A stretch of 6,160 nucleotides of DNA, taken from an uncultured Bacteroidales bacterium (GTDB lineage: Bacteria > Bacteroidota > Bacteroidia > Bacteroidales > F082). Below the pieces are notes generated by a model. The model saw only the letters and a list, made by a program, of their open reading frames with translations. It was not told the origin of the DNA and did no database searches. Positions 1 through 6,160 of the stretch are shown in pieces. Positions within the stretch are counted from its first letter, which is position 1. Each line of letters opens with the position of its first letter. The stretch lies in NCBI GenBank assembly GCA_937884015.1, contig CALGBV010000458.1, forward strand, positions 1 to 6,160, read 5' to 3'. The position numbers and the translations under genes are program-made.

Positions 1-620
1 GTCAGGTTGACGCCGCTCAGGCAAGCATCCTTGACGTGCTCAACCACTTCAATGTCAGCCTCATGAACCCTGCAGTCCTTGCAGGCGTCTTCATCGGTTC
101 GATGATGGCATTCCTCTTCTGCGGATTGACCATGAACGCTGTGGGTCGCGCCGCTCAGAAGATGGTGGAAGAGGTTCGTCGCCAATTCCAAACCATCAAG
201 GGCATCCTTGAGGGAACAGGAACTCCTGACTATGCTCGTTGCGTGGAAATCTCCACCAAGGGTGCGCAACACGAGATGTTGTTGCCTTCCATCTTGGCGA
301 TCGTCGTTCCTATCCTGACCGGTGTGCTTCTAGGCATCGGCGGTGTGTTAGGTTTGTTGATCGGAGGATTGAGCACAGGCTTCGTTTTGGCTGTCTTCAT
401 GGCCAATGCGGGTGGTGCTTTGGATAACGCGAAGAAATATGTGGAGGAAGGGAATTTCGGAGGCAAGGGTTCCGATTGCCACAAGGCTACCGTCGTGGGT
501 GACACGGTGGGCGACCCATTCAAGGACACGTCCGGTCCGTCTCTGAACATCCTCATCAAACTGATGAGCATGGTTTCCATCGTTATGGCTGGCTTGACCG
601 TAAGCTGTCACTTGCTGTAA
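1..620 (+). CDS. hppA: Membrane-bound ion-translocating pyrophosphatase (M-PPase), C-terminal part, 5'-truncated by window edge
   Basis: Integral inner-membrane enzyme that hydrolyses pyrophosphate to two phosphates and uses the energy to pump H+ and/or Na+ out of the cytoplasm. The frame is open from base 3 to the TAA at 618-620, giving about 205 residues of a protein that is usually near 700-800; the GTG at 36 is internal, not a start. The diagnostic C-terminal signature is present: DNAKKY (from 423), then GKGSDCHK and GDTVGDPFKDTSGPSLN (498-548), whose Asp and Lys residues bind Mg-pyrophosphate in the family, followed by ILIKL at the ion-gate helix. Hydrophobic segments lie near 75-125, 280-405 and 545-615, matching the last helices. 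The residues that decide K+ dependence and Na+ versus H+ specificity are mostly upstream, so the ion cannot be assigned; Bacteroides enzymes of this family include Na+ and dual Na+/H+ pumps. Codons are biased to C-ending forms such as ATC, TTC and AAC, as expected of a well-expressed gene. Family call is very secure. Confidence 0.97.
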   Translation, partial: QVDAAQASILDVLNHFNVSLMNPAVLAGVFIGSMMAFLFCGLTMNAVGRAAQKMVEEVRRQFQTIKGILEGTGTPDYARCVEISTKGAQHEMLLPSILAIVVPILTGVLLGIGGVLGLLIGGLSTGFVLAVFMANAGGALDNAKKYVEEGNFGGKGSDCHKATVVGDTVGDPFKDTSGPSLNILIKLMSMVSIVMAGLTVSCHLL

Positions 621-639
621 GGATTTTAATCCGAATATT

Positions 640-668
640 AAAAGGTGGCCGGAAGGTCACCTTTTTTT
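640..668 (+). terminator. Rho-independent terminator after hppA
   Basis: A ten-base-pair stem pairs AAAGGTGGCC (641-650) with GGTCACCTTT (655-664), including one G-U pair at 648/657. It closes on a GGAA loop (651-654), a GNRA-type tetraloop. The T run is 662-668, partly within the stem; A640 can pair with T665. It starts 20 bases after the hppA stop codon, so it should end that transcript and insulate the next gene. Confidence 0.88.
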
Positions 669-746
669 CGTTGATAAAAGCACCGCTTTGTTTCAAGAAA
701 AAGTTTGTGTCTTTGATTTGAACATTTTTTTGTCTACAAAATTTCA

Positions 747-754
747 TATCTTTG
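747..754 (+). promoter_or_regulatory. Bacteroidota-type -7 promoter box (TATCTTTG) for the acyl-CoA synthetase gene
   Basis: TATCTTTG is an exact match to the TAnnTTTG -7 element used by the Bacteroidota primary sigma factor. It lies 18 bases before the ATG at 773, implying a leader of only about 10-15 bases. The -33 TTTG element is not at the usual 19-21 base spacing: TTTG occurs at 717-720 (26-base gap) and 729-732 (14-base gap), so the upstream half is weak. The box lies after the hppA terminator, in an AT-rich gap, which supports a separate promoter. Confidence 0.6.
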
Positions 755-772
755 CCAACTTTTTTGTGAAAT

Positions 773-2596
773 ATGATAAAGAAAGATTTCAAGGGAACCC
801 CAGTAAATGTTTTGACGGACATGCCGCCAAGGATTTTTGACTTATTGCCGCGGTATGTCGAGAAATTCGGTTGGAAAGACAACCTTTTTGCTGGCAAGGA
901 AAAGGGTGAGTGGATAAAATATGACGGCAAGACTTTCTGTGCCATGACCGATGCCATTAGCCGTGGTTTCATCAAACTTGGCGTGAGCAAGGGCGATAGG
1001 GTGGCGTTGGTCGCCAACAATAGTCCGCAATGGAACATGGTTGATTTTGCCATCCAGCAGGTCGGGGCCATAACAATACCGATTTATTCTACCATCAGCC
1101 ATGATGATTATGCCTATATCCTGAAGCACTCCGAGGTTAAGGTGATTTTTGTTGAAGGCAGTTCCATTTATAGAAAAATTGCGGATCTTATTGAAAGTCA
1201 GCCAAGCATCGAACATGTCTTTTCCATGCATCCGGTTGATGAACTACAATCGTTTGATGACCTTTTGAGAATCGGAAATGAAAACATGGACTTGGATGTC
1301 CGTTTGAAAGAGATTGAGGCGGAAATCACGACTGATGATGTGGCCACAATCATCTATACTTCGGGAACGATGGGAACGCCCAAAGGTGTTATGCTGACGC
1401 ATCGTAACATCTTGACTAACTTTGAGTTCTATAGTCCGCATTATCCGATTGACCACACGCAGACGGCAGTGAGTTATTTGCCGCTTTCGCATATTTATGA
1501 GCGTTCGGTTCAATATAGCCATGTGTATCTTGGCGTATCCACCTATTATGTTGAAAGTATCGGGACAATCATGCGTGACATCGCTGATGTGAAGCCTGAG
1601 CATTTTTCAACCGTGCCTCGCGTTATCGAAAAGGCCTACGCTGCCATCATGCATAAAGGTGAGAAACTGAAAGGCGTTAAGAAAAAGGTATTCAATTGGT
1701 CATTCGCTTTGGCTGACCAATATGATGAAACCGGCCGTGAAAACAGTTGGCTGTATTTGAGGAAATTGGCTTTGGCCGACCGTCTTGTGTTTCGGGAAGT
1801 CAAGAAGGCTTTTGGAGGCAATATGCGGCTCATTATCTCTGGTGGCGCATCCATTCAGCCGCGTCTGGTCAGGACCTTTGCCGCTATGGGCTTGCCTATC
1901 GTTGAAGGCTACGGCCTGACAGAAACCTCGCCTGTGGTTTGCACAAACAGTCTGGTGACGGGCAAGATGAAAGCAGGAACCGTAGGTGTGCCATGCAGCA
2001 ATCTCGATGTCAGGATTGATGACGAAACGGGCGAAATTCTTGTCAAGGGTTCGTCGGTAATGAAAGGCTATTATAAAAATGAAGAGCAGACCAAGGCGGC
2101 GATTGATGATAATGGATATTTCCATACTGGCGACAGAGGCGAATTTGATGAAGATGGCATGTTGAGGATTACGGGACGCATCAAGGAAATCTTCAAGGAC
2201 TCGATGGGAAAATACATTTCTCCGGCATTGATTGAAAACAAGTTCGCTGAATCGAATTGGTTCAATGGCATGATGGTTGTCGGTGAAAACCAGAAGTTTG
2301 CCGCTGCATTGATTGTTCCAAATTTTGATCAACTGAAGCAATGGTGCAAGGAAAACGGCATGGCTTATACCACAAATGCCGAGATGGTTGAAAATAAGAA
2401 TGTCATCAACCGTTTCCGCGAAGAAGTCAATGCTTACAATAAGTTTTTTGGCGATTATGAACAGGTGAAACGCTTCAAGCTGCTTGACCACGAATGGACG
2501 ATTGAATCGGGCGAGTTGACGCCGAGTTTGAAAATCCGACGCAAGGTGATTGCAGAGCGTTACAAGGATTTGATTGACAGTCTGTTTGCCGAATGA
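773..2596 (+). CDS. fadD: Long-chain fatty acid--CoA ligase (AMP-forming acyl-CoA synthetase)
   Basis: Cytoplasmic or membrane-associated enzyme that activates a long-chain fatty acid with ATP and CoA, through an acyl-adenylate, to acyl-CoA, AMP and pyrophosphate. The 607-residue protein has the ANL-superfamily motifs in order: the phosphate-binding loop YTSGTMGTPKGVMLTH (195-210), YLPLSHIYER (235-244), YGLTETSP (380-387), HTGD (451-454), GRIKE with Arg469 (468-472), and the C-terminal TPSLKIRRK with Lys587 as the likely adenylation lysine. Length and the GKYISPALIENK segment (479-490) fit the eukaryotic-like FAA1/FadD15 branch rather than E. coli FadD, so the symbol is used loosely. The ATG at 773 is chosen because it starts the conserved N-terminus and sits 18 bases after a -7 box; there is no Shine-Dalgarno sequence, normal for this phylum. 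No motif is broken. Chain-length preference cannot be read from sequence. It appears monocistronic, with terminators on both sides, and is convergent with the peptidase gene. Confidence 0.95.
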   Translation: MIKKDFKGTPVNVLTDMPPRIFDLLPRYVEKFGWKDNLFAGKEKGEWIKYDGKTFCAMTDAISRGFIKLGVSKGDRVALVANNSPQWNMVDFAIQQVGAITIPIYSTISHDDYAYILKHSEVKVIFVEGSSIYRKIADLIESQPSIEHVFSMHPVDELQSFDDLLRIGNENMDLDVRLKEIEAEITTDDVATIIYTSGTMGTPKGVMLTHRNILTNFEFYSPHYPIDHTQTAVSYLPLSHIYERSVQYSHVYLGVSTYYVESIGTIMRDIADVKPEHFSTVPRVIEKAYAAIMHKGEKLKGVKKKVFNWSFALADQYDETGRENSWLYLRKLALADRLVFREVKKAFGGNMRLIISGGASIQPRLVRTFAAMGLPIVEGYGLTETSPVVCTNSLVTGKMKAGTVGVPCSNLDVRIDDETGEILVKGSSVMKGYYKNEEQTKAAIDDNGYFHTGDRGEFDEDGMLRITGRIKEIFKDSMGKYISPALIENKFAESNWFNGMMVVGENQKFAAALIVPNFDQLKQWCKENGMAYTTNAEMVENKNVINRFREEVNAYNKFFGDYEQVKRFKLLDHEWTIESGELTPSLKIRRKVIAERYKDLIDSLFAE

Positions 2597-2602
2597 AAAC
2601 TA

Positions 2603-2630
2603 AAAAAGCCCGCCATCTGGCGGGCTTTTT
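2603..2630. terminator. Bidirectional terminator shared by two convergent genes
   Basis: A perfect seven-pair GC stem, GCCCGCC (2608-2614) with GGCGGGC (2619-2625), closes on an ATCT loop and is extended by A residues on the left (2602-2607) and T residues on the right (2626-2630). The plus strand therefore ends in five T residues and the minus strand in six, so the same hairpin can terminate the acyl-CoA synthetase transcript (stop codon ends at 2596) and the peptidase transcript (stop codon at 2649-2651). Confidence 0.92.
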
Positions 2631-2648
2631 GCTTGTATCCGATAGATT

Positions 2649-5600
2649 TTACTTAACCATCATTTTCAGGGTCTCGGTTTGGTCTCCGTTCTGGATTTGA
2701 ACGAAATACAAACCTTGAGCATCTTCGAGTTCAATGACCTGATAACCCGAAACATTGCTGAGGCTCTTGACACATTGACCGAGCTGGTTGTAAATGGCAA
2801 TGTCGGAATGTTCATTAGCCAGGCTGATGGTGAAGCTGCCATTGTTAGGATTCGGGTAAACGCCGTTTGTCTTTTCGGAAGTGGTTTCTTCCACATCGGT
2901 CACAATGAAGGTTGGAGGGAAAATCACGTTGTCAATCCAGACGCAGTCTTGGCCGCCAACACCATTAGGACTCTTGTCGTAGCGGAACTCAATGACATGG
3001 CTGCCGGCCTTAATTTCGGTGCTGTAAAGTTTCCAGTCGTTTTCCTTGTCCCAAATCTTGATGACTTCATCGTCAATAAGAAGAACAAGATAATCGTGGC
3101 TGGCCGTTGAGGTCTTGTAATGGAAACTCAAATCACCATCCAGGCTTGTGTTTGCATAAAGGATGAGGCTCGAGATTTCGTCATCGTCGATTGCGCCGGA
3201 ACGGACACTGTATTCGCCTTCGTAAGCCTCTTCACTGGTCACAAACCAAGGCTGCTCGCCGCCGAGATCCCAACCCATGAAACTAAAATCGCCGGTTTCA
3301 AAACTTTCGAGGGCATAGCCGACTGAGAAAATGTAATTGTAAGGAATCTCGTATGCACCGGTGGTAAGCTGGAAATTGATTGTGTAGGCTGTTCCTCCGA
3401 TAATGTCTTCATCGCTGGTGAAGGTAATGTCGGTGGCAAACGTGCCGTTTATATCGACATCGCCAATAGGCAATGAACTGTTTTCAATATGGATTTCGCT
3501 GTCTTCGCACAAGGCGGAAAGCATCACTTCAGATGCCATTGCGTGACCTTTGTTTATGCCTTTAACGTGAAGGATGATTTCTTCGCCGGCATCAATCAGG
3601 CCATCATCGTTGCCGAGGCTGTCGTCGAATTCCACTTCCGTGATTTCAATGTTCGGAGCAAAAACGCGGAAACCTCTTTGTGTCGTGTGGGTTTCGTTGC
3701 CATCGTTGCAGGCAATTTCAAAGACGACTCTCGTATAATCAGGCGTATTGTCGGCAATGGTGAATTGGAAGGCATTGTCGATGTCGGTATCGCTCATGGC
3801 GGCGACATTGTCACGGCTCATTGTTCCGTTTGTGATGGTGATGTAATCGCAATCGGTGCTCAGTGTGGTTTCGATATGGTTGGCTGCCGTGTTGCTAATG
3901 TTGTGAAGCGTGATGCTAAGTCCGCAGTTTTCTTCGCTGATTGGCTCTCTGTCAAGTTCCTTGAAATCGGCGTAAACGTAAGGTTCGCTGCCTTCAAAGC
4001 CCATGACATCCAAAACCTGTGGCCATGCACTCTGACCCGTGATGATGAGTTGCATTTCGCCAACGGCATCAATTGGTCTGTCGAAAACCATGGTTGCATT
4101 GCCTTCGTCGTTGGTGAGACCGAAGCCGAGAAGTTCATCGCCACGATAGAGGCTGACACGGAAATTGTTGAGCGGACTGCCATCCTGCATAACGTTGACG
4201 GTAGTGCTTTCGGTGCCGATTAACAAGCCGTTGCTGTAAGTTACATCTGGGTTGAAAGGCTCTTCAAACCAAGGCGTTAAAGCGACATCGCCCAATTGGT
4301 TGAGACAGTAGATGTTCCAACGGAAGCAGCCTTCTTCGCCATACATTGTGACATAAGGCGCTGTTTGGATTTTTGCTTCGCGCATGGCTTCGCAAAGGAA
4401 CTGAAGGTGGTCGCCGCAGAAAGCATCGACCAATTCGCGGTGGATGTGGGCTGCCATGCCATCGCCCCAAGGTGAATACCAGCCATAGCGTGAATTGCCG
4501 CAGGTGCAGACGAAACCGGTCTCAATGGTAATCATCTTTTCAAGCACGCAGGCGTGTGGGAAGTCGCCGCAAATGCAGCCGTGGGAGTGGAAAATCATGT
4601 AGTTGTGGTTGACACCGTCATTGCCTTCAAAGAAATTGTCGGGCATCATGCTGCCGGTCCAGCCAGCCACATAATCGGCGTTGGCGTGACCCACATGGTG
4701 AACATACTGACCGCCGGTGCGGATGACATTTTTGAAATCTGTACCGCTCCAGTTAACGCTGTTCGTGGCGTAGTATTTCTTGAAATCGTAATCAACAGGA
4801 TAACCGACGGTGGTGTAGTCGTAGTCGCTGCTGCCACCGATGAGGCGTTCCATATCGTCGCTGCCGTAATAGCCATCGCCGAGGTGCTCGGCACCGAGAA
4901 TAGGAGAGGTGAACTCCCCAAGGACAGGATTCAGCGTGTAGCTGAAGGTCTTGTGCATGATGGTCTCGAACTGCTTCTCGTTGTTGAAAGGCAGACGGGC
5001 AATGTTGAGTTCTGGCAGAAGGTCGTCTTCACCGACTTCACCCCAACGGTCGTCATTGTCATCGTTCTGGGTTCCATCAAGGCAAACGTAATACATGTCG
5101 GCCGGCAACTGGTCTTCGTAACCTTCCTGGGCAAAGCACCAAAGGTAACGGAAAGGCACAATGGAAACGTCACCGGCAAGGTTCACCATGCTGATGCCGT
5201 TGTTTTCGTATTCCTGTTTGATGTAATAGCGGATTTTTTCAGGTTCGTCACGGCCTTCCATCTGAGCATAAATCTCTTCAAGGCTAACGATTTGGGTGCG
5301 GATGCCTCTGCTGGTTTGCAACTGAATGTATTCAGCCAAAGGTTCAATCCATTCTTCTGATGTGATGATGAGCATGTCATAGCCGTTGAGTTCGCGACCG
5401 CGTTTCTCGTAAGTGTTCAACACTGATCCGTTTTGCGCCAAACGGAGAATTGCAGCCTGATTTTCAGGTGTCAGCCAAAGGTTGCGGCTGTGGTCGGCAC
5501 GGCTGCCTTCACATTCAACGGTGACTTTCACGGTCTTGGCATAACTCACTTTGCCCGTGGCAGGCACGTATCTGACAGGGGTAAATCCGCTGAAAGCGAA

Positions 5601-6017
5601 ACCTACGCCATTGAGATACTGCGTGTTGACATCACTGCTGGTTCTCGATGGGTAAACTTCGGAAGAACGGTAGATGTTTTCGTTTTTCTCAAAAGGGATT
5701 TCTCTCGTCTCGGAATAAGGACGTGGTCTTTGGTAAGGGTAGAGGTTGTATTCGCCTTCCATTTCGACGAAATCGGAAAACTCAACACTGATGCTTGCGG
5801 ATTCCATGTTTTGCGGCAGCATCAGGCTGACGTTTTGCCAAGGAAGTGTAGGCTCACCGACATTGCTGATTGGTGAACATCCTTGTAAACCAATCTGTTG
5901 ATACCCGTTTTGGGTATTTACGATAGGATTGCTGTAATGATAGACGTGCTCGATTTTCTGAGCATTTGCCACGAGTGCAACGAACATCATGGCAAGAAAA
6001 ATAGATAATCTTTTCAT
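2649..6017 (-). CDS. Secreted gingipain-like C25 family cysteine peptidase with T9SS type A sorting domain
   Basis: Predicted extracellular or surface-attached endopeptidase of 1122 residues. Order of parts: a Sec signal peptide (1-19: basic MKR, hydrophobic core, VANA before Gln20); a propeptide-like region (about 20-205, with GEPTLPW at 54-60 typical of C25 prodomains); the C25 catalytic domain (about 212-585, opening with YDMLIIT); a beta-sandwich resembling the Ig-like module after gingipain domains (about 590-690); CARDB-like beta modules (about 695-900, including GNDDGLIDAGEEI at 802-814); a jelly-roll/adhesin-like module (about 903-1035, ending CVWIDNV); and the sorting domain (about 1051-1122: YPNPNNGSF, IYNQLGQ, GLYFVQI, terminal Lys). 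Likely catalytic residues are His444 (HHVGHAN) and Cys481 (HGCICGDF, like the CVNGDF of RgpB). The basic EKRGRE at 204-209 could be where the propeptide is cut. Export would be Sec, then T9SS, whose genes are not in the window. The ATG at 6017 starts directly at the signal peptide. Substrate specificity cannot be inferred; Arg or Lys preference should not be assumed. The family call is firm, the module borders approximate. Confidence 0.93.
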   Translation of the reverse strand: MKRLSIFLAMMFVALVANAQKIEHVYHYSNPIVNTQNGYQQIGLQGCSPISNVGEPTLPWQNVSLMLPQNMESASISVEFSDFVEMEGEYNLYPYQRPRPYSETREIPFEKNENIYRSSEVYPSRTSSDVNTQYLNGVGFAFSGFTPVRYVPATGKVSYAKTVKVTVECEGSRADHSRNLWLTPENQAAILRLAQNGSVLNTYEKRGRELNGYDMLIITSEEWIEPLAEYIQLQTSRGIRTQIVSLEEIYAQMEGRDEPEKIRYYIKQEYENNGISMVNLAGDVSIVPFRYLWCFAQEGYEDQLPADMYYVCLDGTQNDDNDDRWGEVGEDDLLPELNIARLPFNNEKQFETIMHKTFSYTLNPVLGEFTSPILGAEHLGDGYYGSDDMERLIGGSSDYDYTTVGYPVDYDFKKYYATNSVNWSGTDFKNVIRTGGQYVHHVGHANADYVAGWTGSMMPDNFFEGNDGVNHNYMIFHSHGCICGDFPHACVLEKMITIETGFVCTCGNSRYGWYSPWGDGMAAHIHRELVDAFCGDHLQFLCEAMREAKIQTAPYVTMYGEEGCFRWNIYCLNQLGDVALTPWFEEPFNPDVTYSNGLLIGTESTTVNVMQDGSPLNNFRVSLYRGDELLGFGLTNDEGNATMVFDRPIDAVGEMQLIITGQSAWPQVLDVMGFEGSEPYVYADFKELDREPISEENCGLSITLHNISNTAANHIETTLSTDCDYITITNGTMSRDNVAAMSDTDIDNAFQFTIADNTPDYTRVVFEIACNDGNETHTTQRGFRVFAPNIEITEVEFDDSLGNDDGLIDAGEEIILHVKGINKGHAMASEVMLSALCEDSEIHIENSSLPIGDVDINGTFATDITFTSDEDIIGGTAYTINFQLTTGAYEIPYNYIFSVGYALESFETGDFSFMGWDLGGEQPWFVTSEEAYEGEYSVRSGAIDDDEISSLILYANTSLDGDLSFHYKTSTASHDYLVLLIDDEVIKIWDKENDWKLYSTEIKAGSHVIEFRYDKSPNGVGGQDCVWIDNVIFPPTFIVTDVEETTSEKTNGVYPNPNNGSFTISLANEHSDIAIYNQLGQCVKSLSNVSGYQVIELEDAQGLYFVQIQNGDQTETLKMMVK

Positions 6018-6036
6018 GAGATTTAAAATTTGGGCA

Positions 6037-6044
6037 CAAAAATA
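6037..6044 (-). promoter_or_regulatory. Bacteroidota-type -7 promoter box (TATTTTTG) for the C25 peptidase gene
   Basis: Read on the minus strand, 6044-6037 is TATTTTTG, an exact TAnnTTTG match, 19 bases before the ATG at 6017. A weak -33 candidate, ATTG (minus strand, 6070-6067), lies 22 bases further upstream, three of four matches at a slightly long spacing. No Shine-Dalgarno sequence precedes the ATG; the leader would be about 12-15 bases and AT-rich. Confidence 0.58.
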
Positions 6045-6160
6045 CGAAAACTATATTAGTGAGTGACAATTAATGCGCTCAAATAAGTTGAAAAAAAGGA
6101 CACAACGCCAATTTTTCAAGGAAACTATATACCTGATGGCACAAATAGTATTTGCAACTT
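6045..6160. other. AT-rich intergenic end of window, no gene recognised
   Basis: This 116-base stretch lies upstream of the peptidase gene. It contains the possible weak -33 element of that gene and A/T runs. I see no convincing open frame, tRNA, hairpin terminator or mobile-element end. Whatever gene follows to the right lies outside the window, and its orientation cannot be told. Confidence 0.6.

Noticed and set aside
36..620. GTG at 36 as the start of a short separate protein
   Set aside because: The frame is open upstream to the window edge, with sequence (QVDAAQASILD) that reads on into the pyrophosphatase, so this is the tail of a longer gene.
1700..2491. A 263-codon minus-strand open frame inside the acyl-CoA synthetase gene
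   Set aside because: It lies wholly antisense to a gene with intact catalytic motifs, and its translation has no recognisable domain or signal; it is a by-product of codon use on the other strand.
3489..5360. Two long plus-strand open frames (3489-4223 and 4554-5360) opposite the peptidase gene
   Set aside because: Both are antisense to the peptidase, which has a signal peptide, catalytic residues and sorting domain in frame. Their translations are low in complexity (rich in Val, Ala, Ile) and match no family I know.
6048..6130. Direct repeat AAACTATAT at 6048-6056 and 6122-6130
   Set aside because: Only nine bases in an AT-rich region, two copies 74 bases apart, without flanking similarity; likely chance, though an operator pair cannot be excluded.
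6147..6160. Possible -7 box (TAGTATTTG) for a gene to the right of the window
   Set aside because: It has three bases instead of two between TA and TTTG, no TTTG at -33 spacing, and no downstream gene visible.

Overview
The window looks like chromosomal DNA of an uncultured or little-studied member of the Bacteroidota, most likely Bacteroidales. Three things point there. The large minus-strand protein ends in a type A sorting domain of the type IX secretion system (T9SS), which is confined to this phylum. Two intergenic regions carry a TAnnTTTG box, the -7 element of the Bacteroidota primary sigma factor. Neither visible start codon has a Shine-Dalgarno sequence. No species can be named from the sequence alone.

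Layout, left to right. Positions 1-620 (+) hold the C-terminal part of a membrane-bound, ion-pumping pyrophosphatase (hppA), whose beginning lies outside the window. It ends at a strong hairpin terminator (about 640-668). A 104-base gap follows with a -7 promoter box, then a complete AMP-forming long-chain acyl-CoA synthetase (773-2596, +). A compact GC-rich hairpin (2603-2630) flanked by A and T runs lies between this gene and a convergent gene, and should terminate both. The minus strand from 6017 to 2649 encodes a complete 1122-residue secreted cysteine peptidase of the gingipain-like C25 family: signal peptide, propeptide, catalytic domain with His and Cys, several beta-sandwich modules and the T9SS sorting domain. 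The last 143 bases hold its promoter region and no recognisable gene.

How the genes fit together. They appear to be three separate transcription units, not an operon: terminators separate them, and the second and third each have their own -7 box. There is a plausible metabolic link between the first two, because acyl-CoA synthetase releases pyrophosphate and the pyrophosphatase spends it to pump Na+ and/or H+; this is inference from adjacency. The peptidase acts outside the cell or on its surface and has no evident link to the other two.

I found no mobile element, CRISPR array, RNA gene or clearly new multi-gene system. The part most worth a second look is the peptidase, which has a GHA instead of GHG catalytic His motif, a CxC pair at the nucleophile and a cysteine-rich catalytic domain.
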